From Stenotrophomonas maltophilia (lineage in GTDB: Bacteria; Pseudomonadota; Gammaproteobacteria; Xanthomonadales; Xanthomonadaceae): DNA of 64,000 bases. The notes beneath the pieces were generated by a model. The model did not search any database and was not told the origin of the DNA. It saw nothing but the letters and a program-made list of their open reading frames with translations. This document shows, piece by piece, positions 1 to 11,159 of this stretch. Numbering within the stretch: the stretch's first letter is position 1; the number at the start of each line of letters is the position of its first letter. The translations under genes were made by a program, and so were the position numbers. Location: NCBI RefSeq assembly GCF_006970445.1, contig NZ_CP033877.1:3108750-3172749 (forward strand), in the 5' to 3' direction.

Positions 1-1757
1 TCACCCAGGAAGCCGATGGTGTTCTTGGCCGGATCGTAGAAATCGACGACGCCGGTGAAGAACGTATGCGCCTGGCCCTTGATGGCATCGTGCGCGTGGT
101 TGCCGGCCCAGTCGGTGCCGTACAGCATCGGACCGATGCTGAAGAAACCGATGGCGATCGACGGGATGGCCAGCAGGATCAGCGGCAGGGTCACCACCCA
201 CGGGGTTTCGTGCGGCTCATGCGGACCGTGGCCATGGCCGTGGTCATCGTGATGCGCATCGCCGTGGTGGGCGTCGGCGGCGTGGTGATCGTCATGGCCG
301 TGACCATGATCGTCATGATGCGCGTCGCGGAAACGCTCCTTGCCGTGGAAGGTCAGGAACAGCAGGCGGAAGCTGTAGAAGCTGGTGACGATCACGCCCC
401 CCAGCACCGCCCAGTAGCCATAGGTGGCCACCCAGTTGTTGGACAGGTGCGCGTGCAGCTCGGCGGCCTCGATGATGGTGTCCTTCGAGTAGAAGCCGGA
501 GAAGAACGGCGTACCGACCAGTGCCAGGGTACCGATCCACATGGTGATGAAGGTGATCGGCATGTACTTGCGCAGGCCGCCCATCTTGCGCATGTCCTGC
601 TCGTGGTGCATCGCGATGATGACCGAGCCGGCACCCAGGAACAGCAGCGCCTTGAAGAAGGCGTGGGTCATCAGGTGGAACACGGCGGCCGAGTAGGCCG
701 ACACGCCCAGGGCGACGGTCATGTAGCCCAGCTGCGACAGCGTCGAGTACGCAACGACGCGCTTGATGTCGTTCTGCACGATGCCGATCAGGCCGGTGAA
801 GAACGCGGTGGTGGCACCGATGAACAGCACGAAGTTCAGCGCGGTCTGCGACAGCTCGAACAGCGGCGACATGCGGGTGACCATGAAGATACCCGCGGTC
901 ACCATCGTCGCGGCGTGGATCAGTGCCGAGATCGGGGTCGGGCCTTCCATCGAGTCCGGCAGCCACACGTGCAGCGGGACCTGGGCCGACTTGCCCATGG
1001 CACCGATGAACAGGCAGATGCAGATGACGGTGGCGATCGACCAGATCACCGGCTCGTTCAGCAGCTGCATGCCCAGGATCGTGCCGTCCCAGATCTGCAG
1101 CTGGGCACGCGGGTCAGCCAGCATGCCGGCCTGAGAGAACACCTGCGAGTAGTCCAGGGTGCCGAACACCCACAGCACGCCGGCGATGCCCAGCAGGAAG
1201 CCGAAGTCACCGACGCGATTGACCAGGAACGCCTTCATGTTGGCGAAGATCGCGGTCGGGCGCTTGAACCAGAAGCCGATCAGCAGGTACGACACCAGGC
1301 CCACCGCTTCCCAGCCGAAGAACAGCTGCAGGAAGTTGTTGCTCATCACCAGGGTGAGCATCGAGAAGGTGAACAGCGAGATGTAGCTGAAGAACCGCTG
1401 GTAGCCCGGATCGTCCTGCATGTAGCCGATCGTGTAGATGTGGACCAGCAGCGACACGAAGGTCACCACCACCATCATCATCGCGGTCAGCTTGTCGACC
1501 ATGAAGCCGACATGCGCGGAGTACTGGCCAACTTCGAAGAACGTGTAGATGTTCTGGTTGAACGGCTGTGCGCCACCCCAGATCAGCTGGTAGAGCGTGT
1601 ACATCGACAGGCCGCAGGCAACCGCGACGCCGAGGATGGTGATGGTCTGCGCGCCGAAGCGCTTGACCTGGCGACCGAACAGGCCGGCGATGATGCTGCC
1701 GAACAGCGGTGCAAGCACCACTGCGATCAACAGACTCTTGGAGAGAGTGATTTCCAT
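1..1757 (-). CDS. nuoL: NADH-quinone oxidoreductase subunit L (3' end outside window)
   Basis: Large proton-pumping antiporter-like membrane subunit of respiratory complex I. The ATG at 1757 follows nuoK by 7 bp, and 585 codons are read before the window edge; the family is usually 610-720 residues, so the C-terminal helices and the long lateral helix lie outside. The visible part is a series of hydrophobic helices. A 40-residue loop at about 478-517 (bases 207-326) carries 16 histidines and 9 aspartates, a hydrophilic insertion just before the helix that starts PWVVTLPLILL. His-rich loops occur in NuoL of some proteobacteria, but the length here is notable. It is the last visible gene of the nuo operon; nuoM and nuoN are expected beyond the edge. 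Identity is very secure. Confidence 0.97.
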   Translation of the reverse strand, partial: MEITLSKSLLIAVVLAPLFGSIIAGLFGRQVKRFGAQTITILGVAVACGLSMYTLYQLIWGGAQPFNQNIYTFFEVGQYSAHVGFMVDKLTAMMMVVVTFVSLLVHIYTIGYMQDDPGYQRFFSYISLFTFSMLTLVMSNNFLQLFFGWEAVGLVSYLLIGFWFKRPTAIFANMKAFLVNRVGDFGFLLGIAGVLWVFGTLDYSQVFSQAGMLADPRAQLQIWDGTILGMQLLNEPVIWSIATVICICLFIGAMGKSAQVPLHVWLPDSMEGPTPISALIHAATMVTAGIFMVTRMSPLFELSQTALNFVLFIGATTAFFTGLIGIVQNDIKRVVAYSTLSQLGYMTVALGVSAYSAAVFHLMTHAFFKALLFLGAGSVIIAMHHEQDMRKMGGLRKYMPITFITMWIGTLALVGTPFFSGFYSKDTIIEAAELHAHLSNNWVATYGYWAVLGGVIVTSFYSFRLLFLTFHGKERFRDAHHDDHGHGHDDHHAADAHHGDAHHDDHGHGHGPHEPHETPWVVTLPLILLAIPSIAIGFFSIGPMLYGTDWAGNHAHDAIKGQAHTFFTGVVDFYDPAKNTIGFLG

Positions 1758-1764
1758 CTGTGGA

Positions 1765-2070
1765 TCAGCCCTTCAACGAATCGACTTCGCCGACATTGAT
1801 CGTGCGGCGGGTGCGGAACAGGGTCACCAGGATCGCCAGGCCGATGGCGGCTTCCGCGGCGGCGACGGTCAGGATGAAGAACACGAACAGCTGGCCGGAC
1901 GGATCGCCCAGCTGACGCGAGAAGCCGACGAAGTTGATGTTCACCGACAGCAGCATCAGTTCGATCGACATCAGCAGGACGATGACGTTCTTCCGGTTGA
2001 GGAAGATGCCGGCCAGGCTGATGGCGAACAGCACCGCGCCGAGCGCAAGCATGTGGCCAAGGGTAATCAC
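1765..2070 (-). CDS. nuoK: NADH-quinone oxidoreductase subunit K
   Basis: Small three-helix membrane subunit of complex I, 101 residues, which is the family length. It begins [11 protein letters not shown] on a GTG at 2070, and that GTG overlaps the nuoJ TGA as GTGA, implying translational coupling. A much longer frame is open upstream, but it lies inside nuoJ and has no family similarity. The conserved membrane glutamates of the NuoK antiporter path are visible in MSIELMLL (Glu36-37 region) and in AAAEAAIGL (about 73). The C-terminal tail reaches within 7 bp of the nuoL start. Confidence 0.97.
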   Translation of the reverse strand: MITLGHMLALGAVLFAISLAGIFLNRKNVIVLLMSIELMLLSVNINFVGFSRQLGDPSGQLFVFFILTVAAAEAAIGLAILVTLFRTRRTINVGEVDSLKG

Positions 2071-2723
2071 GGCTGGGTCTCCTCGCCGGCGGCCGGCTTG
2101 CTGTTGCTGTGCACGACCGGTGCCTCGGCGCCCATCTTGACCATGCGCAGGCGCTGGCCGGCCTTGACCATGGTCTGCTCGCCCGGGTTCTGGCTCTTCA
2201 CGCCGGTACGGCGACGCAGGGTCAGCATCACGGCGGCAACCACGGCCACGGTCAGGATGACGGCGGCAAACTCGAACGGCAGCAGGTACTCGGTGAACAG
2301 CGTGCGCGCCAGCCAGGTGACGTTGGAGCTGTCGGCAGCGACCGCGGCGGCGTTGTCGGCCGGGAACGGGGTCACCGCCCTGCCCTTCACGCCGATCAGG
2401 ATCAGCATCTGCACCAGCATGGCCACGGCAACGATCAGGCCGACCGGCAGGTAGCGCACCCAACCCTCACGCATCTTGGTGGGGTCGATGTCCAGCATCA
2501 TCACCACGAACAGGAACAGCACCATCACCGCGCCGACGTAGACCAGCACCAGCGCCACGCCGAGGAATTCGGCGCCCACCAGCAGCCACACGCAGGCGAT
2601 GGAGAAGAAGGTCAGCACCAGGCAGAGCACGGCGTGAACCGGGTTGCGCACGCTGATCACCGCACCGGCCGAAACCGTTGCCGCGATGGCGAACACCCAG
2701 AAAGCGATATTTACCCAATCCAT
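2067..2723 (-). CDS. nuoJ: NADH-quinone oxidoreductase subunit J
   Basis: Five-helix membrane subunit of complex I that links the quinone-site module to the pumping modules. It has 218 residues. The conserved third-helix segment with its pi-bulge, [17 protein letters not shown], is at about residues 59-75, followed by a basic loop and two more helices. The C-terminal 40 residues are polar, a common xanthomonad extension. The ATG at 2723 sits 9 bp after nuoI, and the gene ends in a GTGA overlap with nuoK. Confidence 0.97.
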   Translation of the reverse strand: MDWVNIAFWVFAIAATVSAGAVISVRNPVHAVLCLVLTFFSIACVWLLVGAEFLGVALVLVYVGAVMVLFLFVVMMLDIDPTKMREGWVRYLPVGLIVAVAMLVQMLILIGVKGRAVTPFPADNAAAVAADSSNVTWLARTLFTEYLLPFEFAAVILTVAVVAAVMLTLRRRTGVKSQNPGEQTMVKAGQRLRMVKMGAEAPVVHSNSKPAAGEETQP

Positions 2724-2732
2724 CTCTCGACC

Positions 2733-3221
2733 TCAGCGGTAAGCGGCATCGGCGGCGCGACGCTCGGCGATCTCGGATTCGAGACGGTCGCCCAGGGCCA
2801 GCAGCTGCGGCTTGGTAACGATGTTTTCGCCACGATTCTCGAAGTGGTACTCGAGGATGTGGGTTTCGACGATCGAGTCCACCGGGCAGCTTTCTTCACA
2901 GAAGCCGCAGAAGATGCACTTGAACAGGTCGATGTCGTAGCGAGTGGTACGGCGGGTGCCGTCTTCGCGCTTGGCCGAGTCGATGGTGATGGCCAGTGCC
3001 GGGCACACCGCTTCGCACAGCTTGCAGGCGATGCAGCGCTCTTCACCGTTGGGGTAACGGCGCAGGGCGTGCAGGCCACGGAAACGCGGCGACTGCGGGA
3101 ACTTCTCCATCGGGTACATCATCGTGTACTTGGGCTTGAAGCTGTACTTCAGCGTCAGCCAGAGACCGGCCAGCAGTTCGAGCAGCAGCAGGCTCTTGAA
3201 GTAATGGGTAATCCTGTTCAT
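2733..3221 (-). CDS. nuoI: NADH-quinone oxidoreductase subunit I (2 x 4Fe-4S)
   Basis: Peripheral-arm subunit of complex I that carries clusters N6a and N6b and passes electrons to NuoB. Counting from the ATG at 3221 (162 residues), two ferredoxin motifs are present: [12 protein letters not shown] (Cys63, 66, 69, 73) and [12 protein letters not shown] (Cys102, 105, 108, 112). The N-terminal amphipathic segment [16 protein letters not shown] anchors it to the membrane part. A GTG lies one codon upstream (3224). The ATG is preferred because a GGGCG-type ribosome site lies 9 nt ahead of it. The gap to nuoH is 4 bp. Confidence 0.97.
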   Translation of the reverse strand: MNRITHYFKSLLLLELLAGLWLTLKYSFKPKYTMMYPMEKFPQSPRFRGLHALRRYPNGEERCIACKLCEAVCPALAITIDSAKREDGTRRTTRYDIDLFKCIFCGFCEESCPVDSIVETHILEYHFENRGENIVTKPQLLALGDRLESEIAERRAADAAYR

Positions 3222-3225
3222 CACT

Positions 3226-4320
3226 TTAGACGCCCTTTTGAATCACGCCGAAGAACACCATGACGGCGGTAACCGCGATCCACAGAATGGCCAGCGGGAT
3301 GAAGACCTTCCAGCCCAGGCGCATGATCTGGTCGTAGCGGAAGCGCGGGAAGCTGGCACGGAACCAGATGTAGGCACTGGCGAAGAAGAACACCTTGACG
3401 AACAGCCACGGTGCACCGCCCTTCCAGATCCAGTCGACCAGCGGCGAGATGTCGCCCGGGTTGACCCAGCCCTGGATCGGGCTCAGCCAGCCGCCGAGGA
3501 AGAAGATCGAGATCAGGAAGCTGATCAGGATCATGTTCGCGTATTCGGCCAGGAAGAACAGGGCGAACGCACCGCCGGAGTACTCGACCATGTGGCCGGC
3601 GACGATTTCCGATTCGCCTTCCACCACGTCGAACGGCGCGCGGTTGGTTTCAGCCACGCCCGACACCCAGTAGATGACGAACAACGGGAACAGCGGCAGC
3701 AGGAACCAGTCGAAGAAACCGGAATTACCGGCCTGCGCCATCACGATGTTGCTCAGGTTCAGGCTGCCCGACGCGATCATCACGCCGACCAGGGCGAAGC
3801 CCATCGCGATTTCGTAGCTGATCATCTGCGCCGAGGCGCGCATGGCACCCAGGAACGCGTACTTCGAGTTCGACGCCCAACCGGCCAGGATGATGCCGTA
3901 GATGCCCAGCGAGGTCATCGCCAGCAGGTACAGCAGGCCGGCGTTGGCGTTGGACAGCACGATCTGCGAATCGAAGGGCACCACCGACCAGGCCGCGAAG
4001 GCCGGCGCCAGGGTGATCAGCGGTGCCAGCAGGTAGATCGCCTTGTTGGCGCTGCTCGGCTGGACCACTTCCTTGAACAGCAGCTTGAAGACGTCGGCGA
4101 AGGCCTGGAAGATGCCCATGCCCACGTACATCGGGCCGTGGCGGACGTGCATCCAGCCGATCAGCTTGCGTTCCCAGACCACGTAGAAGGCCACCGAGAC
4201 GATCACCGGAACGGTGATCACCAGGATCTTCAGGATGATCCAGATCAGCGCGCCGATGTCACCGAGGCCAAGCAGCCACTGGTGCAGCGGGTCGACCGCG
4301 TTCAACAGCAATTCGTTCAT
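3226..4320 (-). CDS. nuoH: NADH-quinone oxidoreductase subunit H
   Basis: Membrane subunit of complex I that forms most of the quinone tunnel at the junction of the two arms. It has 364 residues and eight or nine predicted helices. Family signatures include [18 protein letters not shown] near residue 60 and the acidic quinone-site loop [16 protein letters not shown] near 235. The ATG at 4320 overlaps the nuoG stop (ATGA), and the length is normal for the family. Nothing looks truncated. Confidence 0.98.
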   Translation of the reverse strand: MNELLLNAVDPLHQWLLGLGDIGALIWIILKILVITVPVIVSVAFYVVWERKLIGWMHVRHGPMYVGMGIFQAFADVFKLLFKEVVQPSSANKAIYLLAPLITLAPAFAAWSVVPFDSQIVLSNANAGLLYLLAMTSLGIYGIILAGWASNSKYAFLGAMRASAQMISYEIAMGFALVGVMIASGSLNLSNIVMAQAGNSGFFDWFLLPLFPLFVIYWVSGVAETNRAPFDVVEGESEIVAGHMVEYSGGAFALFFLAEYANMILISFLISIFFLGGWLSPIQGWVNPGDISPLVDWIWKGGAPWLFVKVFFFASAYIWFRASFPRFRYDQIMRLGWKVFIPLAILWIAVTAVMVFFGVIQKGV

Positions 4321-6551
4321 GCAGCCACCACCGTTACGCGAGCGGCACCCAGCGGCGCGGTCGCGCCGTGGCCCGATTCAATCCAGACCGAACCCGCAGC
4401 GACGCGGGCGTCGACCACCACCGGCAGGGTGGCCTTGCCGGCATCGGTGCCGACCTTGGCCATCTGCCCTTCCTGCAGCTGCAGGCGAGCGGCATCTTCA
4501 GCGTTCAGCACGATGCGCGGGGCGTTGTTGAGCGGATGCGACTGCAGCGCCGGGGCGCGACGGACCACCGCATCGGTGCGGTAGATCGCGGCGGTCGAAG
4601 CCACTTCCAGGCCTTCGCCGGCAACGCCCGGCTGCGCCGAAGCGGCAACGGTGACCGACACCGCGGCCAGGCTGGCACGCAGGCCGGCCAGGTCGGTGAA
4701 GTCGAAACCGGCCAGCGCCATGTCGCCGCCCAGTGCGCGCAGCACGCGCCAGCCTTCACGGGCCTCGCCCGGCAGCTTGCCGCCGGCACGGGCCGACTGC
4801 TCGCGACCATCGAGGTTGGTCAGGGTGGCGTCGATTTCCGGCAGCGCGCCGATCGGCAGGATCACGTCGGCAACGTCGCGGGTGGAGACGCAGGCGAACT
4901 GGCTGAAGGCCACCACCTGGGCGCCGACCAGCGCCTTGCGCGCGGCAGGTGCATCGGCGAAGTCCAGGCCCGGCTCAAGGCCGTACACCACGTAGGCCTG
5001 GCGCGGCTGCGCCAGCATCGCGGCGACGTCCTTGCCGGCCGGTAGCACGCCGGCGCGGGTCAGGCCAACGGCGTTGGCGCCCTGCGGGATGCGGCACAGC
5101 TTGGCACCGGTGGCGGCGGCGAACTCACGCGCAGCGGCGCGGATGGCGGCAGCCTGCGGGTGGTTTTCGGCGATGCCACCGACGATCAGCACGGTGTTGT
5201 TGCCGCCCTGCACTGCCGAACGCAGCTCGGCGTTGGCCAGCGCGTCGACGAACTTCGACGGTGCGACGATCTGCTTGCCGGCAATGCTGAAGGCGAAGTC
5301 GAAGTCCACCGGGTTGACGACGTGGATCTTCGCGCCGTTGGTGGTCTGCGCCTTGCGCAGGCGGGCGTGCAGCAGCGGCAGTTCGTGGCGGATGTTGCTG
5401 CCCAGAACGACGATGCGGTCGGCGCCTTCGATCTCGGCCAGCGGCAGGCCGAACACTTCGGCGGTTGCGGCGTCGGAGAAATCGCGGTTGTTGATGCGGT
5501 GATCGATGTTGCTCGAGCCCAGGCCCTTGGCCAGGCGGGCCAGCAGCGCGCCTTCCTCGTTCGAGGTGGACGGATGCACCAGCACGCCCAGGTTGTCGCC
5601 CTGGTTCGCCTTGAGGATCTCGGCGGCCGCGGCCAGGCCTTCGGCCCAGCTCACTTCCTTCCACTCGCCATTGACCTTGCGCAGCGGCTTGACCGCACGG
5701 TCTTCGCTGTACAGGCCCTGGTGCGAGTAGCGGTCACGATCGGACAGCCAGCACTCGTTCACCGCTTCGTTGTCGCGCGGCACGGTGCGCAGCACTTCGC
5801 CGCGACGCACGTGCAGGAACAGGTTCGAACCCATCGCGTCGTGGTAGCCCAGCGATTCGCGCGCGGTCAGTTCCCACGGGCGGGCGCGGAACTGGAACAC
5901 CTTGTTGGTCAGCGCGCCGACCGGGCAGACGTCGACGACGTTGCCGGACAGCTCGGTGGTCAGCGGCTTGCCGTCGAAGGTACCGATCTGCAGGTTCTCA
6001 CCGCGGTACATGCCACCCAGCTCGTAGGTACCGGCAACGTCGGCGGTGAAGCGGACGCAGCGGGTGCACTGGATGCAACGGGTCATCTCGGTGGCGACCA
6101 GCGGGCCCATGTCCTCGTCCGGCACCACGCGCTTGCGCTCGTTGAAGCGGCTGACCGAACGGCCATAGCCCAGCGACACGTCCTGCAGCTCGCACTCGCC
6201 GCCCTGATCGCAGATCGGGCAGTCCAGCGGGTGGTTGATGAGCAGGAACTCCATCACCGAGCGCTGGAACTTCAGTGCCTTCTCGCTTCGGGTGGCGACC
6301 TTCATGCCATCCATCACCGGGGTGGCGCAGGCCGGCGCCGGCTTCGGCGACTTCTCCACGTCAACCAGGCACATGCGGCAGTTGGCGGCGATCGGCAGCT
6401 TCTCGTGGTAGCAGAAGCGCGGAATCGAAATGCCGGCCTTGTCGGCCGCCTGGATGATCATCGAGCCCTTGGGCACGACCAGCGACTTGCCATCGATCTC
6501 GATGGTGACGTGATCGGGTGGGACGCTCGGATTTACGGGTTGCGCGCTCAT
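4317..6551 (-). CDS. nuoG: NADH-quinone oxidoreductase subunit G
   Basis: Largest peripheral-arm subunit of complex I (744 residues), which holds several Fe-S clusters of the electron wire. The N-terminal ferredoxin domain has 2Fe-2S ligands Cys47, 58, 61 and 75. The His-Cys 4Fe-4S set is His107, Cys111, 114 and 120. The next 4Fe-4S set is Cys159, 162, 165 and 209. The rest is a molybdopterin-oxidoreductase-like fold without an obvious active cofactor site. The extra N7 motif of E. coli NuoG is not evident. The gene overlaps both neighbours by 4 bp (ATGA at each end). Confidence 0.98.
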   Translation of the reverse strand: MSAQPVNPSVPPDHVTIEIDGKSLVVPKGSMIIQAADKAGISIPRFCYHEKLPIAANCRMCLVDVEKSPKPAPACATPVMDGMKVATRSEKALKFQRSVMEFLLINHPLDCPICDQGGECELQDVSLGYGRSVSRFNERKRVVPDEDMGPLVATEMTRCIQCTRCVRFTADVAGTYELGGMYRGENLQIGTFDGKPLTTELSGNVVDVCPVGALTNKVFQFRARPWELTARESLGYHDAMGSNLFLHVRRGEVLRTVPRDNEAVNECWLSDRDRYSHQGLYSEDRAVKPLRKVNGEWKEVSWAEGLAAAAEILKANQGDNLGVLVHPSTSNEEGALLARLAKGLGSSNIDHRINNRDFSDAATAEVFGLPLAEIEGADRIVVLGSNIRHELPLLHARLRKAQTTNGAKIHVVNPVDFDFAFSIAGKQIVAPSKFVDALANAELRSAVQGGNNTVLIVGGIAENHPQAAAIRAAAREFAAATGAKLCRIPQGANAVGLTRAGVLPAGKDVAAMLAQPRQAYVVYGLEPGLDFADAPAARKALVGAQVVAFSQFACVSTRDVADVILPIGALPEIDATLTNLDGREQSARAGGKLPGEAREGWRVLRALGGDMALAGFDFTDLAGLRASLAAVSVTVAASAQPGVAGEGLEVASTAAIYRTDAVVRRAPALQSHPLNNAPRIVLNAEDAARLQLQEGQMAKVGTDAGKATLPVVVDARVAAGSVWIESGHGATAPLGAARVTVVAA

Positions 6552-7888
6552 GCGGCGGCTGCCTCCACCTTCTTGCCGTCAACCATCGAATGACCGTTGA
6601 CGATGTAGTACTCGAACTCGTCCCAGAACTGGCGCAGGAAGCCCTGGATGGGCCATGCAGCCGCTTCGCCGAACGCACAGATGGTGTGGCCTTCGATCTG
6701 GCCGGCCACCGCCTTCAGCTGGTGCAGGTCTTCCATCGTGGCCTTGCCGGCGACGATGCGCTCCAGCACGCGGTGCATCCAGCCGGTACCTTCACGGCAC
6801 GGGGTGCACTGGCCGCAGGATTCCTTGTGGAAGAACTGGCTGATGCGGCAGGCGAACTTGACGCAGCAGACGCTGTCGTCGAGCACCACGATCGCACCCG
6901 AACCCAGGCCGGAGCCCAGCGCACGGATGGTGTCGTAGTCCATCGGCAGATCCTTCAGCTCGGCCGCGGTCAGCACCGGCATCGACACGCCGCCCGGGAT
7001 CGCGCCCTTCAGGGTGCGGCCCGGACGCAGGCCACCGGCCATTTCCAGCAGGTCGTGGAATTTGGTGCCGAGCGGCACTTCGAAGTTGCCGCCGTTCTGC
7101 ACGCAGCCGGACACCGAGAAGCACTTCGGACCGCCATTGGCGGTCAGGCTCAGGCCCTTGAACCACTCCGGACCGTTGCGGATGATCGCCGGCACCGAAC
7201 CGTAGGTTTCGGTGTTGTTGATCGTCGACGGCTTGCCGTACAGGCCGAAGTTGGCCGGGAACGGCGGCTTGTAGCGCGGCTGGCCCTTCTTGCCTTCCAG
7301 CGATTCCATCAGCGCGGTTTCTTCGCCGCAGATGTACGCGCCGGCGCCCAGCGCGCCGTAGATGTCGATGTCCACGCCCGAGCCCATCACGTTCTTGCCC
7401 AGCCAGCCGTTTGCATAGGCGTCGGCCAGGGCCTGCTCGAAGTGCTCGAACGGCTCGTGGTGGAACTCACCGCGCAGGTAGTTGTAACCCACGGTCGAAC
7501 CGGTGGCGTAGCAGGCGATCGCCATGCCTTCCACCACCGAATGCGGGTTGTAGCGCAGGATGTCGCGGTCCTTGCAGGTGCCCGGCTCGGATTCGTCCGA
7601 GTTGCAGAGGATGTACTTCTGCATGTTGCCCTTGGGCATGAAGGACCACTTCAGGCCGGTCGGGAAGCCTGCGCCACCGCGGCCGCGCAGGCCCGAGGCC
7701 TTGACCATCTCGATGACCTGCTCCGGCGGGATCTTCTCTTCGAGGATCTTGCGCAGGGCGGCGTAGCCACCGGTCTTCAGGTAGCTTTCGTACGACCACG
7801 GGGTGTCGTAATGCAGGGTGGTGTAGACCACCTGGTGCGGCAGCGGCGCGGGGCCGACCGGACCCTTGGATTCGTGGTGATGTGCCAT
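6548..7888 (-). CDS. nuoF: NADH-quinone oxidoreductase subunit F
   Basis: NADH-binding flavoprotein of complex I (446 residues), which oxidises NADH with FMN and passes electrons to cluster N3. The glycine-rich nucleotide segment [13 protein letters not shown] is at 69-81. The FMN/NADH motif [14 protein letters not shown] is at 95-108. The N3 4Fe-4S ligands are in [11 protein letters not shown] (Cys358, 361, 364) plus Cys404. The ATG at 7888 lies 4 bp after nuoE, and the stop overlaps the nuoG ATG. Length and motifs are intact. Confidence 0.98.
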   Translation of the reverse strand: MAHHHESKGPVGPAPLPHQVVYTTLHYDTPWSYESYLKTGGYAALRKILEEKIPPEQVIEMVKASGLRGRGGAGFPTGLKWSFMPKGNMQKYILCNSDESEPGTCKDRDILRYNPHSVVEGMAIACYATGSTVGYNYLRGEFHHEPFEHFEQALADAYANGWLGKNVMGSGVDIDIYGALGAGAYICGEETALMESLEGKKGQPRYKPPFPANFGLYGKPSTINNTETYGSVPAIIRNGPEWFKGLSLTANGGPKCFSVSGCVQNGGNFEVPLGTKFHDLLEMAGGLRPGRTLKGAIPGGVSMPVLTAAELKDLPMDYDTIRALGSGLGSGAIVVLDDSVCCVKFACRISQFFHKESCGQCTPCREGTGWMHRVLERIVAGKATMEDLHQLKAVAGQIEGHTICAFGEAAAWPIQGFLRQFWDEFEYYIVNGHSMVDGKKVEAAAA

Positions 7889-7892
7889 GCCC

Positions 7893-8420
7893 TTACTCCA
7901 GCCCGTCCAGCAGCTCGTCGACCTTTTCCAGGGTCAGACGCTCATGGTAGTGACCGTTGATGACCATCATCGGCGCGCCACCGCAGCCGGCCAGGCACTC
8001 TTCCTCGCGCTTGAGGTAGACGCGGCCGTCCGGGGTCGATTCACCGTGCTTGATGCCCAGCTTCTTCTCGCAATGGCGGACGATGTCCTCGGCGCCATTG
8101 AGCCAGCAGCTGATGTTGGTGCAGATGGCCACGTTGTTGCGGCCCACCTTCTCAGTCTCGAACATCGAGTAGAAGCTGGCGACCTCGTAGGCCCACACCG
8201 GCGGCAGGTCGAGGTACTTGGCCACGCCGGCGATCAGTTCGTCGGTCAGCCAGCCCTCGTTCTGCTCCTGGGCCGCATGCAGGCCCTGCAGCACGGCAGA
8301 GCGCTTGCGGTCCGGCGGGAACTTGGACAGCCAGTGATCGATGTGAGCGCGGGTCTTGTCGCTCAGCACCACCATCGGGTCGACGTCGCGCGCCGCCTCG
8401 AAATTACCTGTCGCCTTCAT
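7893..8420 (-). CDS. nuoE: NADH-quinone oxidoreductase subunit E
   Basis: 24-kDa thioredoxin-fold subunit of complex I (175 residues), with the off-path 2Fe-2S cluster N1a. The ligands Cys100, Cys105, Cys142 and Cys146 are all present (motifs CTNISC and CLAGCGGAP). The start at 8420 has a GAGGTCGG ribosome site upstream. It is separated from nuoD by an unusual 97-bp gap, whereas most other junctions in the operon overlap or nearly so. Confidence 0.98.
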   Translation of the reverse strand: MKATGNFEAARDVDPMVVLSDKTRAHIDHWLSKFPPDRKRSAVLQGLHAAQEQNEGWLTDELIAGVAKYLDLPPVWAYEVASFYSMFETEKVGRNNVAICTNISCWLNGAEDIVRHCEKKLGIKHGESTPDGRVYLKREEECLAGCGGAPMMVINGHYHERLTLEKVDELLDGLE

Positions 8421-8517
8421 CGGCCGACCTCAGCGAAATGCATAACGTGAAATTCCAGAAACTGCGGCGCCGGCTTGCGCCGGCTGCCTGCAGCGGGCGT
8501 TGGCGTGGCGGACGGCA
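8421..8517 (-). other. nuoD-nuoE intercistronic gap with small hairpin
   Basis: A 97-bp non-coding gap inside an otherwise compact operon. It contains GCCGGC-TTGC-GCCGGC at 8469-8484, a 6-bp stem; on the transcribed strand the loop reads GCAA. No T-run follows, so it does not look like a terminator. It may be an mRNA processing or stability element, or only a decayed repeat. Confidence 0.4.
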
Positions 8518-9825
8518 TTACCGGTCAACCTCGCCGAACACCAGGTCGTAGGTACCGATCATCGCCACCACGTCGGCCAGCATGTGGCCGCGCACGATCG
8601 AATCGATCGAGGACAGGTGGGCGAAGCCCGGTGCGCGCAGGTGCACGCGGAAGGGCTTGTTGGCGCCATCGGAGACCAGGTAGCAGCCGAACTCGCCCTT
8701 GGGCGCTTCCACTGCCGCGTAGGTTTCGCCGGCCGGCACGCAATAGCCTTCGCTGAACAGCTTGAAGTGGTGGATCAGCGCTTCCATGTCGTCCTTCATG
8801 TCCTCGCGCTTGGGCGGAGCGACCTTGAAGTTCTTGACCATGACCGGGCCGGGGTTGGCCTTCAGCCACGCCACGCACTGCTTGATGATGCGGTTGGACT
8901 CGCGCATTTCGGCAACGCGGACCAGGTAGCGGTCGTAGCAGTCGCCTTCCTTGCCCAGCGGGATGTCGAAATCGACGGCATCGTACTTGGCGTACGGGCG
9001 CTTCTTGCGCAGGTCCCAGGCGATGCCCGAACCGCGCAGCATCACGCCGGTCATTCCCCACTGGTGGGCCAGTTCCGGAGTGACCACGCCGATGCCGACG
9101 GTACGCTGCTTCCAGATACGGTTGTCGGTCAGCAGGGTTTCGTATTCGTCGATGCGCTTGGGGAACTCGACGGTGAAGTTCTCCAGGAAGTCCAGCAGCG
9201 AGCCTTCGCGCGAAGCATTGAGCTGCTTCAGCGCCTTGCCCTTGTGCCAGCGCGATTCCTTGTACTTCGGCATGTGGTCCGGCAGGTCGCGGTAGACACC
9301 GCCCGGACGGTAGTACGCCGCGTGCATGCGCGCGCCGGAGACCGCTTCGTAGCAGTCCATCAGCTCTTCGCGCTCGCGGAAGGCGTACAGCATCACCGCC
9401 ATCGCACCCAGGTCGAGCGCGTTCGAACCCAGCCACATCAGGTGGTTGAGGATGCGGGTGATTTCGTCGTACATGGTGCGAATGTACTGCGCACGCTCCG
9501 GCGCCTCGATGCCCATCAGGGTCTCGATCGCGCGCACGTAGGCGTGCTCGTTGCACATCATCGACACGTAATCCAGGCGATCCATGTAGCCGATCGACTG
9601 GTTGAACGGCTTGGACTCGGCCAGCTTTTCGGTACCACGGTGCAGCAGACCCACGTGCGGGTCGGCGCGCATGATGGTTTCGCCGTCCATTTCCAGGATC
9701 AGGCGCAGCACACCGTGAGCGGCCGGATGCTGCGGGCCGAAGTTCATGGTGTAGTTGCGGATTTCCTGCCGGCTCTCGGCGGCGTTGCTGGCGAATGCTT
9801 CGCCGGCCTGGTGTACGTGGCTCAC
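8518..9825 (-). CDS. nuoD: NADH-quinone oxidoreductase subunit D
   Basis: 49-kDa subunit of complex I (435 residues), related to the large subunit of NiFe hydrogenases. With NuoB it forms the quinone-reduction site. The signature [12 protein letters not shown] near residue 30 contains the quinone-site histidine loop. The C-terminal region ends in the usual FGEVDR. The start is a GTG at 9825 that overlaps the nuoC TGA (GTGA), so it is probably coupled to nuoC. NuoC and NuoD are separate proteins here, unlike the fused NuoCD of E. coli. Confidence 0.98.
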   Translation of the reverse strand: MSHVHQAGEAFASNAAESRQEIRNYTMNFGPQHPAAHGVLRLILEMDGETIMRADPHVGLLHRGTEKLAESKPFNQSIGYMDRLDYVSMMCNEHAYVRAIETLMGIEAPERAQYIRTMYDEITRILNHLMWLGSNALDLGAMAVMLYAFREREELMDCYEAVSGARMHAAYYRPGGVYRDLPDHMPKYKESRWHKGKALKQLNASREGSLLDFLENFTVEFPKRIDEYETLLTDNRIWKQRTVGIGVVTPELAHQWGMTGVMLRGSGIAWDLRKKRPYAKYDAVDFDIPLGKEGDCYDRYLVRVAEMRESNRIIKQCVAWLKANPGPVMVKNFKVAPPKREDMKDDMEALIHHFKLFSEGYCVPAGETYAAVEAPKGEFGCYLVSDGANKPFRVHLRAPGFAHLSSIDSIVRGHMLADVVAMIGTYDLVFGEVDR

Positions 9826-10571
9826 TTCACTGCCTCCTGCGCGCGCTCACCTTCTGCGGTCTGCAGACGGGCGTCGTCGCGGATCACGCGCGGCACGCCG
9901 ACGCGCGGCTCCACCGAGGTGACCGGTTCGTAGATCACGCGCTTCTTCTCTTCGTCGTAGCGGACTTCGACATTGCCGATCAGCGGGAAGTCCTTGCGGA
10001 ACGGATGGCCGACGAAACCGTAGTCGGTCAGGATCCGGCGCAGGTCCGGGTGGCCTTCGAAGATCACGCCGTACAGGTCGAACGCTTCGCGCTCGAACCA
10101 GTTCAGGCCCGGCCAGATATTGGTCAGCGAGGACACCACCGGCAGCGCTTCGTCAGGGGCGAAGCAGCGCAGGTGCATCATCAGGTTGTGCTGGTACGAA
10201 CGCAGCTGGGCGACCACGGCGAAGCGCTGGGTCGGCATGTGCTGCGGGCGGGCACCGTCGGCACCGTTTTCCTCGGTGGGGAACTCGCCCCACGCGAAGC
10301 GGCCCTGGGCCTTGCCTTCGACGCCACGGCTGAAGCCCTGCGAGGACACGTCAGCGGTGTCCCATTCGTCGGAGCCATAACCGAGGTAGTCGACGCCGCA
10401 GAGATCCACGGCCTGTTCGAAACCAAACTCGTCACGCAGCGCCAGGGCGGTGGCGTGCCACTCGGCGGCAGGCACTTCCAGCGTCACTTCGCCGCGGGGT
10501 TCGACCACGATGACCTTCGCACCTGCGAAACGTGCGGAGAGTCGGTCGATGAAGGATGCTTGCTCTGCCAT
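9822..10571 (-). CDS. nuoC: NADH-quinone oxidoreductase subunit C
   Basis: 30-kDa peripheral-arm subunit of complex I (249 residues). The diagnostic family motif is present as [18 protein letters not shown] near 160. The C-terminal segment [19 protein letters not shown] matches the usual NuoC end that contacts NuoD. The ATG at 10571 lies 33 bp after nuoB. The middle contains a low-complexity stretch rich in Gly and Glu (about 85-105), a lineage-typical insertion. Confidence 0.97.
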   Translation of the reverse strand: MAEQASFIDRLSARFAGAKVIVVEPRGEVTLEVPAAEWHATALALRDEFGFEQAVDLCGVDYLGYGSDEWDTADVSSQGFSRGVEGKAQGRFAWGEFPTEENGADGARPQHMPTQRFAVVAQLRSYQHNLMMHLRCFAPDEALPVVSSLTNIWPGLNWFEREAFDLYGVIFEGHPDLRRILTDYGFVGHPFRKDFPLIGNVEVRYDEEKKRVIYEPVTSVEPRVGVPRVIRDDARLQTAEGERAQEAVK

Positions 10572-10604
10572 GGGGGCTTGGCGCGCTCTTGTCAGGTGAA
10601 GGGG

Positions 10605-11159
10605 TCAGCGGGCGATGGTCTGTGTACGCCAGATCTTCTTCTGCAGCTGCAGGATCCCGTACACCAGCGCCTCGGCGGTCGGCGGGCAGCCCGGGACGTA
10701 GACGTCCACCGGCACCACGCGATCACAGCCGCGCACGACAGAATAGGAGTAGTGGTAATAGCCACCGCCGTTGGCGCAGCTACCCATCGAGATGACCCAC
10801 TTCGGGTCCGGCATCTGGTCGTAGACCTTGCGCAGCGCCGGGGCCATCTTGTTGACCAGGGTACCGGCCACGATCATCACGTCGGACTGACGCGGCGACG
10901 GGCGGAACACCACGCCGTAGCGGTCAAGGTCCAGGCGCGCGGCGCCGGCGTGCATCATCTCGACCGCGCAGCAGGCGAGACCGAAGGTCATCGGCCACAT
11001 CGAGCCGGTGCGCGCCCAGTTCAGCAGTGCGTCGACGCTGGTGGTGACGAAGCCCTTTTCCAGCAGCGGGTTGTCGCCTTCCGGCCGCAGGATGTCATCA
11101 ACCCGGCCTTCCGGCGACGGGTTGTTCATGAGGCCATCGAGAGTCTGAATCACTCCCAT
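10605..11159 (-). CDS. nuoB: NADH-quinone oxidoreductase subunit B
   Basis: Subunit that carries cluster N2, the last Fe-S cluster before quinone. Counting from the ATG at 11159 it has 184 residues, the family length. The ligands are the tandem Cys63-Cys64 ([11 protein letters not shown]), Cys128 (GSCANGGG) and Cys158 (VPGCPPTAE). A longer open frame runs upstream, but that part lies in nuoA and is not NuoB-like. The start overlaps the nuoA end by 10 bp. Confidence 0.98.
   Translation of the reverse strand: MGVIQTLDGLMNNPSPEGRVDDILRPEGDNPLLEKGFVTTSVDALLNWARTGSMWPMTFGLACCAVEMMHAGAARLDLDRYGVVFRPSPRQSDVMIVAGTLVNKMAPALRKVYDQMPDPKWVISMGSCANGGGYYHYSYSVVRGCDRVVPVDVYVPGCPPTAEALVYGILQLQKKIWRTQTIAR

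Noticed and set aside
66..1799. 577-codon open frame on the plus strand opposite nuoL and nuoK
   Set aside because: Composition is His/Arg/Gln/Asp-rich noise produced by the antisense of GC-rich coding DNA; nuoL and nuoK are certain on the other strand.
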